45,109 nucleotides of DNA, taken from NCBI GenBank assembly GCA_020080175.1, contig JAGHQL010000201.1, positions 1 through 45,109 on the forward strand, given 5' to 3'. The notes under the pieces were generated by a model. That model was given only the letters and a program-made list of their open reading frames with translations, had not been told where the DNA came from and did not search any database. Positions 8,978 through 19,798 of this stretch are shown in pieces. This stretch comes from Glutinoglossum americanum (Eukaryota; Ascomycota; Geoglossomycetes; Geoglossales; Geoglossaceae). Position 1 is the first letter of the stretch, and every line of letters begins with the position of its first letter. The position numbers and the translations under genes were made by a program.

Positions 8978-10127
8978 ATGGTACGAAACAAAGCCCTCGT
9001 TTTCAAATCAGTTCCCCTAGGCTGGCCCGAGAAGGGCAAAAATCTCGCCGTCGAAGCCCATGAATTTGACCTCAATGCGCCCCCACCACGGAACGGAATT
9101 ATTACCAAAAACTATTATGTCTCTTTCGACCCGTATCAACGCGGCCGCATGCGTGATGCCAGTAGCAAATCTTATTCTTCGCCATACGAGGTTGGAAAGC
9201 CAATCCCTAACCACACGATCGCCAAGGTGCTGAAGAGCGACAACGACAAATTCAAGCCAGGCGACCTCGTAGTAGCATTTACAGGGACCGAGGAATACAG
9301 CGCAATCTCGGAGGTGTTGATGCCTGTTGTCAAGAGGGTAGAGAACCCATACAATCTCGACCCAAAGCTGTTCCTAGGTCCCTTGGGCATGCCTGGTCTA
9401 ACGGCTTACTCGTCCCTCTATGAAATTGGACAACCCAAGAGAGGAGAGGTCATTTTCATTTCGGCAGCTAGTGGAGCAGTGGGGCAAGTTGTTGGTCAGT
9501 TGGCCAAGCGCGAGGGTCTGACCGTGTTGGGTAGCGTGGGAGATGACAAGAAGTTGGAGTTCATCCGGAATGAATTGGGCTTCGACGGTGGTTTTAATTA
9601 TAAGAAAGAGAAAGCCACGGATGCTTTGTCAAGACTTGCCCCCGAGGGTATTGACATATACTACGAGAATGTCGGTGGAGAGCAACTGGATGCGGCACTT
9701 GAACACCTCAATAAGTTTGGTAGAATAAGTATGGCTTCCCCCGGTGGCATTTTTGAAGCTCGCTCTCTCTGTGCTCCACCCAACTAACATCACATTGCAA
9801 TACTCTTCAGTTGCATGCGGCATGGTGTCCCAGTACAATACTAGACCTGGCGAGCAGTATAGGGTTAAGAACATTTTGCTGGTGATTGGGAAGAGTTTGA
9901 CTATCCAAGGCTTTATCCAAAGCGACCCAAACATGGGACCCAAATACGCCGAAGCGCACCAGAAGAAAGTTCAAAAGTGGCTATCAGAGGGTACATTAAA
10001 GGGCGTCATTTCGGTTACGCACGGGATCGATAATGCTGTGGATGGCTTTTTAGGGATGCTTCGAGGTCAGAACTTAGGGAAAGCAGTGCTACAGATTGAG
10101 GATATGGATCCTCCACACAGCATGTAA
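8978..10127 (+). CDS. NADP-dependent MDR oxidoreductase, leukotriene B4 dehydrogenase type
   Basis: Exons 8978-9728 and 9811-10127 flank an 82 bp intron (GTATGG, branch AACTAAC, TTCAG). Together they give 355 residues, normal for the family. This is a zinc-free medium-chain dehydrogenase/reductase related to PTGR/LTB4DH and yeast-type double-bond reductases, which reduce alpha,beta-unsaturated carbonyls with NADPH. The N-terminal GroES-like fold has YYVSFDPYQRGRM. The nucleotide fold has AASGAVGQVVGQLAK (about residue 162). YYENVGGEQLDA and the post-intron IIACGMVSQYN complete the pattern. The zinc-binding cysteines of true alcohol dehydrogenases are missing. The C-terminus is DPPHSM, with no peroxisomal signal. 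The exact substrate cannot be read. It is convergent with the MPP-beta gene. Confidence 0.92.
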
Positions 10128-10367
10128 CTACTACAGTAAGGACGCCCCCAACCGCAGGGAGAATAGAGACAGATTTGTTTAGGGCTAAGATTTATCGTTA
10201 ATTTAATAGGTTTTGACATTGCAAGTACGGTTTAAAAATATAGTTCCTTTTATATCAGTTAGAAGTACAAATCCTACAGTCTATGAAGCAGCAACGTCCA
10301 ATCACCCGTCTTCGAGCGGCCCTATTTGGCGAGCATAATAGGAAGCAGCAGAAGTCCTTTTATCCGT

Positions 10368-12063
10368 CTACGCATTCCTGCTCATATCGTTCCGAATGCG
10401 ATTATAATCTAGTAGCCCCTCGATACTTCCCACCGCGCTGACCGCCACATCCTGGTCCCACAGTTTCCTCTGCGCAAAGTCCATGACATCTTTCTCAGTA
10501 ATCCTGCTAACCACCCTCTCAACCTCTTCAGGACTCATTCGTCGGCCTGTCGTCACAATTTGCCGGCCAATATCCTCAGCCACAGCAGTAGTACCATCTA
10601 GGCTAAGTAGAATTGAGGCTTTCAGTTGCGCCTTGGCGCGCTCAACCTCTGCCTCACTGACAGAATATGATAGGCGTGACCATTCACGGAGGGTAAAGTG
10701 CACCAGGTCGTCAATACGGTTGGTCTTGTCGGTAACCAGATAAATCCCCCAGAGACTACACGGATTAGGGTTAGATTATCCTACTCCACCAAATGCTAGG
10801 AAGTCATGCAATGGATTAGAGGAAGCGTACCCAGTATCACTATAGCTAGTGGAGAAGCTCATGAAGCTATTGGCTAGATCGTTCTTGTGCACAAACGAGC
10901 TGAGCTTGCTGCCCAAATAGGGGGAGTTACCCATAGCACGATCCCAGTTGCCAACGATGGCCTGAGTCACAAGGGCAGTGAAGTAGTCATCATCCTTCCA
11001 GCTCACACCTTCAACAGCAATAGCGATGTTAGCCGTTGGAATAGTATCGTCCCTAATACGTACTTCAGACCCAACGAAATCTGGTTTACGCTTCTGGGCT
11101 GCAGGGAATGCCGAGGAGGTTGACATGGTTGGTTGCGTGGGTAGATCGGAGAAATGCTTTTCCGCCAACTGGACGAGCTGCTCATGGGGTATCCCGCCGG
11201 AGCCAACAAGTACCATTCTATCGGCGGTATAATTTTGCTTGATATAATTCACTAGGTCATCCCTCTGAATGTTCAATATATTCTCCTTCGGTCCCAAGAT
11301 TGTACGGCCTAAGGGTTGACCCTGGAAAGCCGTCGCGTGCAAATGATCGAAGACTACTTCCTCGAGCTGCTTATCAACCTCCTCTTGCTCTCGGAGGATC
11401 ACATCACGCTCTCGTTCTATAGCTTGAGGATCTAGTTTGGAATTTTGGAGTATATCAGAGAGTATGTTGACTGCGGCGGGAACGTCCGAGTTAAACGATT
11501 TAGCGTAGTAGACAGTGTTTTCACGCTTTAGCAATCAGTCAGCAGCTTAGTCGGATACACCTATGCGAATTGAGCCTACAGATGTGTATGCATTCAGGTG
11601 TCCGCCCATATTCTCGATCTCGAGTTCAAGCTGATGTTGACTTCGACTGGTAGTACCCTGTTCATTTGCTTAGTTCCGAACCCGATGTGCCGTGTCTGAT
11701 TATTCTAGTACCTTGAAGGCGAGATGTTCTAGGAAGTGTGCAGTGCCATTTGTCTTGTCGGTCTCAGCCCTGCTTCCAGCATCGATCCAAACCCCCACAG
11801 TTGAAGTCTGGGCCCATGGTGAATGCTCAGTTGAGATCTGTCCAGCGGGTTCAATGTCAGCTAGACTAATCCAAGATACAGGCTCAATAATACAAGATCG
11901 CGGAAGGGTGCACCGTTAAGCCATTGGACAAGGTTGTGCTTTCAGTTTTCGACCCGCTGCTAACGGGAGTCGCGAAACCTCGTTGGACAGGTTGTAGAGA
12001 CCTAACGGCAGCCCGGCTGCGAAGTCCCCGGGAAAGGTTAAGAGCTAACCGCCGAGATGCCAT
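10368..12063 (-). CDS. MAS1: Mitochondrial processing peptidase, beta subunit
   Basis: Five exons: 11914-12063, 11712-11837, 11580-11657, 10831-11525 and 10368-10755. Introns of 76, 54, 54 and 75 bp all hold phase, giving 478 residues. It is the catalytic subunit of the matrix M16B protease that removes presequences from imported proteins. In filamentous fungi the same protein can double as the core 1 (PEP) subunit of complex III. The N-terminus is a typical Arg/Ser/Leu presequence ending near RGFATPV. The zinc-binding HFLEH (HXXEH) is in exon 2, and the distal acidic part is in exon 4 near ERERDVILREQEEVDKQ. The glycine-rich loop is FLAFGG-like in the read-through frame, but the real splice gives SDTGLWGIY. 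The first donor, GTGCAC, is weak, yet the join restores the conserved LSNGLT-IST. An upstream in-frame TTG is not the start. Confidence 0.95.
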
Positions 12064-12345
12064 GGTAGTCAGGTATGAGAAAATCGCTTGGGATGTCCTA
12101 GTGGCGGGTGGAAGAATGGCCAAAGAGTCGAGATATTGGGAGATTGGAAAACTGGTCGTCGTCTGGAAGATTTGCTGCTTATGCGCAGTTTACAGCATAG
12201 GCGGGCGTACGATGCGGCACAAGAATATTGACCAATCGGGTGCGCTTTATATGACCACCCCCTGCATTCCCGAGGTTTGACTTCGCGGCATCACCATCGC
12301 TCATGTCAACACTGAACACGCTGAATTCCAACTCTCTCTGAAGCA
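12064..12345. promoter_or_regulatory. Shared divergent promoter of two mitochondrial genes
   Basis: 282 bp between the MPP-beta and SDH4 start codons. It includes the CCAAT box at 12232 and a GCTTTATATG string at about 12243-12252. One promoter for two nuclear-encoded mitochondrial proteins suggests joint control. Confidence 0.45.
12232..12236 (+). promoter_or_regulatory. CCAAT box, candidate HAP-complex site
   Basis: GACCAATCGG lies 110 bp upstream of SDH4 and about 170 bp upstream of MPP-beta. The fungal CCAAT-binding complex is known to control respiratory and iron-linked mitochondrial genes, SDH genes among them. Five bases alone are weak evidence; position and context raise it. Confidence 0.35.
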
Positions 12346-13166
12346 ATGGCATCTCTTGTTCGCCCGGCGCTAGCAAGCCGGGTAGTCTCCACCAAGTCCT
12401 GGCCCCGAATACTATCACCTACATCTTTACCTATCCTTTCGACGAAGCAGTGCCCAATGCAAAGGGGCCTCATTCGGAGTGCGCTTCCAATGCCAATGAG
12501 AGTCGCATTCTTTCACGCAAGTGAGAGACAAGGAATACTGCCACCAGAATCTCGTAAGCAAACAATTACCTACATCTGTCTTCAGAGGAACCGTGCATCT
12601 AACAGTATATCAGAGCGCATTGAGGGAACAGGTTAGTCCCGAAAGGCCTAGAAACTCGAGACCAATTGTGGCTTTAGTAGCGTGATACTGATGATCCTCT
12701 AAGTAAATGATGCGGCTCCTGTTCCCTCGCCGTCGCCCACCCATGGAAGCTACCACTGGACATTTGAAAGGTGTCACATCATCCAAGGTTGCATGAACCT
12801 ATACAGAAGTCTGACCTATGCTAGACTTGTTGCTATGTCTCTCATCCCACTCACAATCACGCCTTTTGCGGCAGGATCTTTAAATCCCGTCACTGACGCC
12901 ATTCTTTGCGCTACCCTTCTCATTCATTCACATATCGGATTTCAGTAAGTCAAGGCATGCTTCGTTAGTTTTTTTCCTACTAATTTACGGTCTCCAATAG
13001 GGCACTTATCATTGATTATCTGCCTCAGAAACGCGTTCCCAAGACTCGCAAGGCGTTCCATTGGGGCCTCCGGGCCGCCACACTCGTTGTAGGCATTGGA
13101 CTCTATGAGTTCGAGACCAACGACGTTGGATTGACTGAAGCGATCAAACGGGTGTGGACAGCCTAG
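12346..13166 (+). CDS. SDH4: Succinate dehydrogenase membrane anchor subunit (CybS)
   Basis: Five exons: 12346-12553, 12614-12631, 12704-12770, 12825-12944 and 13001-13166, giving 192 residues. It anchors complex II in the inner mitochondrial membrane and helps form the haem b and ubiquinone site. The first 60 residues are a presequence-like Arg/Ser/Pro region ending near FFHASER. The mature part has GSYHWTFERL, three hydrophobic helices starting at MSLIPLTITPFAAG, the haem-region HSHIGFQALIIDYLP and a closing LYEFETNDVGLTEA. Exon 2 is only 18 bp (phase 1 to phase 1), yet it gives the conserved RIEGT linker. All introns have usable branch points. The gene is divergent from MPP-beta and convergent with UTP11. 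Confidence 0.93.
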
Positions 13167-13346
13167 CTAAACATAATTCACTATTTGGTCCAAAAATGTA
13201 TTAATTTTTAGCGGTGGACTCAATCGGGGAAAACCCAAGGGAGTTCCCATAACTACTTTATTTACTCCGCGCTAGCACCCTGGTGGTCGCCGAGCCTCCA
13301 GTTCGAAATAGACAGCCCCAAACCCCCTATTTAGCCGCAGCTGCTC

Positions 13347-14244
13347 TTAGCGCTTCCTCTCCCGACACTTCCACTTTATACCCCCTTTGCTAGTACCTCC
13401 TGCATTTGCAGTCTTGCCCATCCTTGCCCGCTGCAGCTCCAGCTCCCTCTCTGCAGCTATAAGCTCGTGTTCCCTCATCTTTACGGCCTCGAGCATTTTC
13501 CCTCGGGCTTCTTGTGCGCATAGGGTTTCCTTCCTCCGTGCTCGTTCCTCCATTACCGCCCGTAACTCCCTCTCAGTCGCCCGCCTCGACTGGCGACTCC
13601 CAGTGGGTTTTCCAACCTGTGTTCTTTCGTCTTCTGGACCAGCCTCGGCGTGTAGTTTCTGGATTCCTGGCACAGCGGCACCCACCCCAAAATATTCACG
13701 TGTATCAGAAGCCCTCTGCTCTTCCTCACTCTCTACGAATACAATGCGCTTCCCATCTATTCCATCACCCTTCCCTAGTAATTCTCCGGGCGAGTTACCA
13801 CTAGCTTCCCCCATCGCAAATGCCACTTGAAGCTTTCTTTTCTTGCGTTTCTCTATCTGGGCCATTGTGCGTAAATATCCAATATCTTGTGTTTTTAGCA
13901 ATCTTACGGCATCCTGACTGAGGGCGACATTGCCCCTGTCTGCAACAAACTGTCCTCCACGGTTTGTCTTATTCCTCATCATCCCGAAGTAGAACTCATC
14001 CGGGTTGCGTTCCGCTGCCTTTTCCCGGAGAATCTTTAGGCGGGCCTGTTTGGCATTGTAATCGCGAGCGCGTAGGGAATAATCCTAGTTCGGTGAGATT
14101 CCCAGTCACATAATCCATGTGAATCAATATTCAAGTGGGGATTCGAACCTTGTGTTTCTCTAGAATACCCCATTTTTGTCGCTCCAGCGGCTGTGCACGC
14201 TCACGGTGATTGCGCCGCTGGAGTGCATTACGCATAGATGACAT
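13347..14244 (-). CDS. UTP11: U3 snoRNP / SSU processome protein Utp11
   Basis: Exons 14149-14244 and 13347-14084 give 277 residues. Utp11 is a nucleolar component of the small-subunit processome needed for 18S rRNA maturation. The start [20 protein letters not shown] followed by [10 protein letters not shown], joined to [19 protein letters not shown] and [10 protein letters not shown], is the family signature. The rest is highly charged with a long helical segment ([15 protein letters not shown] onward) and a basic tail. The single 64 bp intron begins GTTCGA, an unusual donor, but no other site keeps the conserved KHK-DYS join. It is divergent from CMC1 by 231 bp. Confidence 0.93.
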
Positions 14245-14475
14245 GTTTCAGGTTTGTAGTTGACCCACGATAGGACTTGGACAACTGAGGTGGTTTGAAT
14301 CGCAGGTGAGCCTCAACACGCTTAGAATTTGCTTAATAAGCGTGCATGCCCAGGAAACGGTAGAGTTGTTACATTATCCCTTTGAACACAGCGAGAGCTC
14401 TACTAGGATTCTACTTCCGAGATTATTCTTTTGGTATTAAAAGCCTCTCAATTCTCCTTTTCGAAACATTTCGAA

Positions 14476-15017
14476 ATGGTCTCGCAGGTGGAGCGACTAC
14501 CTATGCCTTCCCGAAACCCTCTTCCGCTCTCGGCTGGACAAGAGCAACAAGTGCGAGATATGTACTACAAACGAGTCCGCGGGTATTGCGCCGACGAAAT
14601 AAAGAGTATGTGGGAAACTCTGGATCTAATCCTGAACTTCTTTATTTAAGTGCCAAATTCCTTGAAGTTGATATCAACGCCGGGAAATAACAAGTGAATT
14701 TTGGGGTGTGGTTACTTTCATGCTAACTTTCCTCCATAGGATTCGCACAGTGCGCCATCAACCGCACCATATCAGCAACATGGGCATGCCGTCAGGAACG
14801 CCTAGCCATGAATTCATGTATGATCATACATGCAACCCAACAAGAGCAAGACGCGGCGAGAGAAGAGTGGTTTGCGACGAGGCTCGAACGACAGAGGCAA
14901 CGGGAGGAGAAGAAGAAGAAAAGGATAGAGCAAGAGAAGTTCCATCGCGAATGGTGGGGCCTTGATGAGAAAGACAAGTTGAAGGGGCAGAGGAAAAGCC
15001 TGGAGAGGGAGGAATAA
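14476..15017 (+). CDS. CMC1: Cytochrome c oxidase assembly factor, twin CX9C protein
   Basis: Exons 14476-14605 and 14740-15017 flank a 134 bp intron (GTATGT, branch GCTAAC, CATAG) and give 135 residues. Cmc1-family proteins of the intermembrane space are oxidised by Mia40 and assist copper delivery and Cox1 maturation. Both cysteine pairs are intact: C-ADEIKRFAQ-C, completed only by the splice, and C-RQERLAMNS-C. The C-terminal third is a long charged helix (about EEWFATRLERQRQREEKKKK) ending in a conserved HREWWGL motif found in filamentous-fungal members. There is no presequence, as expected for a Mia40 substrate. Confidence 0.9.
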
Positions 15018-15186
15018 TCAAACGAACAGGAGAGTTTCCACCGAAAAGGGTTCTGAGAGAGGATTTGTATCTTTAAGTATCCTCAACTCTTTGGCGTGTA
15101 GGCGTTTTTACAATCCTCTCCAGTATCACGTTAGCCTGTATTGTACAATCCCCGTCTCGTCACATCCGGCCGCACCTAAGCCCATT

Positions 15187-15204
15187 GTAAAATTACGATT
15201 TTAC
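15187..15204. terminator. AT-rich hairpin between convergent genes
   Basis: GTAAAAT-TACG-ATTTTAC is a perfect 7 bp stem with a 4-base loop. It lies in the 291 bp between the convergent stops of CMC1 and TAF9, in an AT-rich tract fit for 3' end formation. The role is inferred from position only. Confidence 0.3.
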
Positions 15205-15308
15205 GATTAAAGGATATTTTATAGAATAACAATAAAACGCCCGGCTTTGAAATACAGCGCTACAGCACAAAAGCAAAGCATCCATCTCGTGCTAGGGATA
15301 TGAAATCT

Positions 15309-15995
15309 TCAAGCGTTGGCCATATCTTTATCCTCCTCCCCGCCAAACAAATCCTCCATTCTCGCATCGTCATCCTCTCTCACTTCGTGCCCCTCCATAC
15401 CTTGCATATCCTGTTCCCTTATACCCCCATCTCCTTCCTCACTTCCCTCACTATCCCATTCCTCCTTTAGGCTCCAGCCAACTCCTGTCAAGCAATACCT
15501 CTCTGGCGGAAGCCTGACACCCCATTCTCTGCCCATGGCTGGCAATGCAACGCGGTTTCTCTCCGCTGCCAGCTCCAACAAGAATTCCTTCGGCAAATTA
15601 GGGCTAAACTGGTAGTTCAACCTACTCGAAATGCTCAAACGTAAAGCAGCGAGGGAGATGCTTGACCCATCGGTTTGTGCAGCCTTACCAGGACCGTAGT
15701 CTGCGTTGGATAGATGCAAGGCGTCCTGTAAAGTGGATGACGTGTATCGGTATGCGAAATCGAGGAGCTGGAGTGGTACACGCTCTTGATAGGCGGTAAC
15801 ACCAAGATGAGCAAGAACCAGGTGGATAATGCGGGCGTCGCGGGGCCGCCTGGTTAAACCTGTGTCCGCAAGAGAGGTCTGAGGTATCATTGACGCTGGA
15901 GCAAGTTGAGCTTGTGTGGTCGGCGTAGTGTTTGGTTGAGGGGCGTCCGATGACTGAACGTCCGACGATTGGTTTATACCATTGACTTCTGCCAT
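15309..15995 (-). CDS. TAF9: TFIID/SAGA subunit TAF9
   Basis: A single exon of 228 residues. TAF9 is a histone-fold subunit shared by TFIID and SAGA, pairing with TAF6. After a Ser/Thr/Pro/Gln-rich N-terminal 50 residues comes the H3-like histone fold, PRDARIIHLVLAHLGV, YQERVPLQLLDFAYRYT and LQDALHLSNADY. The family-typical IDxISLAALRLSISSRL-like segment and LPKEFLLELAAERNRVALP follow. The tail is very acidic. The frame runs on upstream to a TTG, but the first ATG is at 15995. It is divergent from HIS4. Confidence 0.93.
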   Translation of the reverse strand: MAEVNGINQSSDVQSSDAPQPNTTPTTQAQLAPASMIPQTSLADTGLTRRPRDARIIHLVLAHLGVTAYQERVPLQLLDFAYRYTSSTLQDALHLSNADYGPGKAAQTDGSSISLAALRLSISSRLNYQFSPNLPKEFLLELAAERNRVALPAMGREWGVRLPPERYCLTGVGWSLKEEWDSEGSEEGDGGIREQDMQGMEGHEVREDDDARMEDLFGGEEDKDMANA

Positions 15996-16401
15996 ATCCA
16001 CGGCCGGACGTTCTGGATATGGTCGATATTTAGGCTCCGCTTCTCGTTCGGTTCCCCGGTGGCGCAAAAGATGGACGTCACTAGGCCAACTTAGGCCATA
16101 TATCGTACTTGCACCGAAATTCCCAACCAGAATTCTCCAATTGCTTGTAAAAGCGAAACTGAAGTAATTATATGAGTTCGAGAGGTGTGACTAGTGGGAA
16201 CTTGATGTCTCGCGCTGACGACCTATTTTTCGCCTACTAAAATCACCCCTGCACCATCCGTGCTCACTCACAAAATATTAGTGTTAAAGCCTCTCCGGAT
16301 CTGGCTTAGCCAATTTCTTCCCCACAATACAAACTTACCCTATATCGGCTTCACTATCAACATTTCAATCGGTACTATAAACTTATATTCCTGCTAAAAA
16401 A
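15996..16401. promoter_or_regulatory. Divergent promoter of TAF9 and HIS4
   Basis: 406 bp. I looked for the general amino-acid-control element TGASTCA and found only near misses (TGACTAG at about 16188). A run of A residues directly precedes the HIS4 ATG. Confidence 0.4.
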
Positions 16402-19234
16402 ATGGGTTTGCCTCTTTTACCGTCCATTGACGTTGCCGAATTCGATGCGCAACAGTGTGGCCTAAGTACAAAATCGCTCTCTTATCTTGGCTCGATATAC
16501 ACAACGATTACGCTCCAAAATCTTAACCATGCGATCACGTTTCTGCAGCAGCACCTCCCCGATTTCGCAGTTCATGCCAATGTAACCGCCTTGCCTTCGA
16601 TTGACGATATAGTGTCTTTACTTGATGCCGGAGCCGCAAAGATATTCGTTTCATACACCCAATTGAGGCAGCTCGAGCGTGTCGAGAATGTTGATCTAGA
16701 CAGGACAGTATTGGCGATATCCAGCGATCAAGATGAAACCAAAGACCGGATTATCGATGCCATTGGAGACACACCTGTTGGCATATACTGCCACGGAGAC
16801 AAAGATGTAGACCTTGCAGTTGGTTTCCTTAAAGAATATGGAAGTGACAGACCTGCAGTATACTGCTCCCTAGAGCAGCCAACATTACCAAAACTGGTAG
16901 ATTTGGCAGCGCTTCAAGCTATCCCCATTGTACCTGCGCGGCAGCTAACGACCGATGTCAAAAACTCACCCTCACTTCTCCCCATATCAACCATTCTTGT
17001 GTCTGCAGTAAGGAGCGATAGACCTGACGGACTGTTTACGACACTAGTAACAGATGAGCGAGGCGTTGCACTGGGACTTGTCTACAGCAGCGCCGAGAGT
17101 GTAGCCGAGAGCCTCAGGACAGGCCGCGGGGTGTACCAAAGCCGCAAACGGGGTCTGTGGTATAAAGGCGAAAGCAGCGGGGATGTGCAGGAGCTCGTCA
17201 GGATTAGTGTGGATTGCGATCAGGATTGCTTGAGATTTGAAGTTAGACAAAAGGGCCGAGGTATGCTCTTTGTCCCTTAGAAGTCCTGCGTGCATATGAG
17301 GAGCCTCAGTCTGATTAAGGCCAATATGTAAAAAGGTTTCTGCCATTTAGGAAACGCTACTTGCTTTGGACCATATAATGGCCTGTCACGGCTCCAACAG
17401 ACACTCCAGTCTCGAAAAGTTTCGGCTCCCGAAGGTTCCTACACGGCTCGTTTATTTTCATCCCCTCAACTCCTAAGGGCCAAGATCATGGAGGAAGCAG
17501 AGGAGCTATGCAAGGCCGAGAGCAACGAGGACATTGCATTCGAGGCTGCAGACCTAATCTATTTTGCTTTGACGAAATGCGTTGGATCAGGGGTAAGCCT
17601 AAAGGAGGTAGAGAGGAATCTTGATGCAAAAAGCTTTAAGATAAAGCGTAGGAAGGGTGATGCTAAAGGGCAGTGGGCTGAAAGAGAAGGCCTAGAAAGC
17701 AGTTTAAAGAACATGAAGGCTGAAAGAAGTATGGCAGTCCGGGCTGTCGCACCTCCAGAGCTATGTGGAGATGTAGCAAATCCAAAGGACAGCAGGGTTC
17801 GAATGGAACGGTACAAAGCTTCTAACATATCAGCAGAAGCGCTTCGGAAGGTACTCCAACGGCCATCCCAACGCTCTACGGATACCATCATGGGTATTGT
17901 CCAACCCATCGTCAAGGCGGTTCGTGAGCGGGGCGACGCAGCTCTCCTTGAATACACCCACAAGTTCGAAAAAGCGACCTCCCTCACCTCCCCTGTTATG
18001 CGCGCCCCTTTTCCTCCAGACCTCATGCGCCTACCTCAGGAAACCATCGACGCCATTGACCTTAGCTTTGAAAACATTCGCAAATTTCACGACGGTCAAA
18101 AGGAACCCAAACCCCTCGTTATCGAGACTATGCCTGGTGTTGTCTGTTCTCGTTTCTCCAGACCCATCGAGCGAGTAGGCCTCTACATCCCGGGTGGAAC
18201 CGCAGTTCTTCCCTCGACAGCCCTCATGCTTGGCGTTCCTGCGCTAGTTGCTGGATGCCAGAAAATCGTTCTCGCCTCTCCCCCTCGTGCTGATGGCTCA
18301 ATCACCCCAGAGATCGTGTATGTTGCTCATAAGATCGGCGCCGAGGGTATTGTACTTGCTGGCGGTGCCCAGGCCGTCGCAGCACTAGCTTACGGCACCG
18401 AAACTGTGAGCAAAGTTGATAAGATTCTTGGCCCGGGAAACCAGTTCGTGACGGCTGCCAAGATGCTTGTGTCCAACGACACGAGCGCAGGTGTCAGCAT
18501 AGACATGCCTGCTGGACCCAGCGAGGTTCTAGTCATAGCAGATAGCAGCGCCCATCCAGCGTTTGTGGCGTCCGACTTGCTGAGCCAGGCTGAACATGGT
18601 GTTGATTCTCAGGTTATCCTCATCACCGTTGGTTTGTGTGAGGTACAGCTTGCTGCGATAGAAGAAGAATTGCATAACCAAGCGAGTGCACTCCCCAGAC
18701 TGGATATTGTCCGCGGTTCTATTGCGCACTCCGTTACGCTAATCGTGGAAGATATTGAGTCTGCAATGGAATTGAGTAACCAGTACGCGCCGGAGCACTT
18801 GATCTTACAGGTACGGGACGCACAAAGGGTTATAGCAATGGTTCAGAATGCTGGGAGCGTGTTCCTAGGGCCTTGGACGCCAGAGAGTGTAGGAGACTAT
18901 TCAGCGGGAGTCAATCACTCATTACGTTAGTTTCCTTTTTATTTCCCAATTCCCACGCATGATAGCATTCCTTAGAACTTCTCTCGAGTCACCTGTTGCG
19001 GACTAACACATGACACTGGCATGATCAGCAACATACGGCTATGCAAAGCAATATTCCGGAGTCAACCTTTCCTCTTATGTGAAGCACATTACGAGCTCCA
19101 ACCTCACCGCTGAAGGGCTTCGGAACTTGAGTGGAGCTGTCATGCAGTTGGCCAAGGTGGAAGAATTGGAAGCTCACAGAAGAGCCGTCAGCATTCGGCT
19201 GAGGGAAATGGATAGGGTGCTTAGCAAGGAATGA
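16402..19234 (+). CDS. HIS4: Trifunctional histidine biosynthesis enzyme
   Basis: Exons 16402-17260, 17336-18925 and 19029-19234 give 884 residues, the usual size for fungal HIS4. One chain does steps 2, 3 and the last two steps of histidine synthesis. The phosphoribosyl-AMP cyclohydrolase part ends with YQSRKRGLWYKGESSGD, the metal-site DCDQD and the splice-restored GRGFCHLGNATCFG. The phosphoribosyl-ATP pyrophosphohydrolase part has APEGSYTARL, KIMEEAEEL and EAADLIYFAL. Histidinol dehydrogenase follows from about residue 440, with YIPGGTAVLPSTALM, LGPGNQFVTAAK, IDMPAGPSEVLVIAD, SQAEHGVDSQ, the catalytic NQYAPEHL and the spliced NHSLPTYGYAKQYSGV. The introns are 75 and 103 bp. No domain is damaged. 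Confidence 0.96.
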
Positions 19235-19798
19235 CCCGCAGCTAGCTCCCGGACGTTCGGGACACTATAGAAATGATGCATTTTTGCCACAATTAATTCA
19301 TGCTGACGCCATCTAAGCCCTATCCCGTCAACGTCTCACAGTTTTTCGGAACACTCAATGGCCTTGCGCTATCAATCACTCGTTAAATCATGTGAGCCCA
19401 ATGTACTTCAAGAGCGGAGGCATCAGGAGCCAAAGAGTAGTAACTAGTCAATCCCTTTATGTAGAGCCATTTTATCCACGGAATTCGCTTCAACGACAAG
19501 GCTAGCGACTCGAAATCACACAGGTCTCAGCGAAAGGCGGGAAGCCGTCGATATCTATGAAGAGTATCGCCCACGCTGCCAGCTAAACGCTTGCCTTTTG
19601 GTAGGGTACCAGTAGGAAATGGAAGGCCGGAGCAGCCGCAGGCTGGCAAAAAGGGGCTGAAGAGCAGCTGAGCATTTATAGCTTCATGTGACGTAGCTAG
19701 CATTCTAGGTAGTTGCGAGCAATATAATCAATTTACCCCTATCCATTGTTTACATAGTCTAGCTACCATTTCCGTATATCGAGCATAACCTCCAACAC
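19235..19798. other. Tail-to-tail intergenic region between HIS4 and LYS1
   Basis: 564 bp of convergent 3' flank. I see no open frame with protein character, no RNA gene and no strong repeat. Confidence 0.4.

Noticed and set aside
14135-14160. GGTTCGAATCCCC on the minus strand looks like a tRNA B box
   Set aside because: The bases around it do not form a T-arm stem, no matching A box or acceptor stem is present, and the site lies at the start of the UTP11 intron.
16170-16400. Gcn4/CPC1 sites upstream of HIS4
   Set aside because: Only near matches to TGASTCA are present, so I do not annotate a site.
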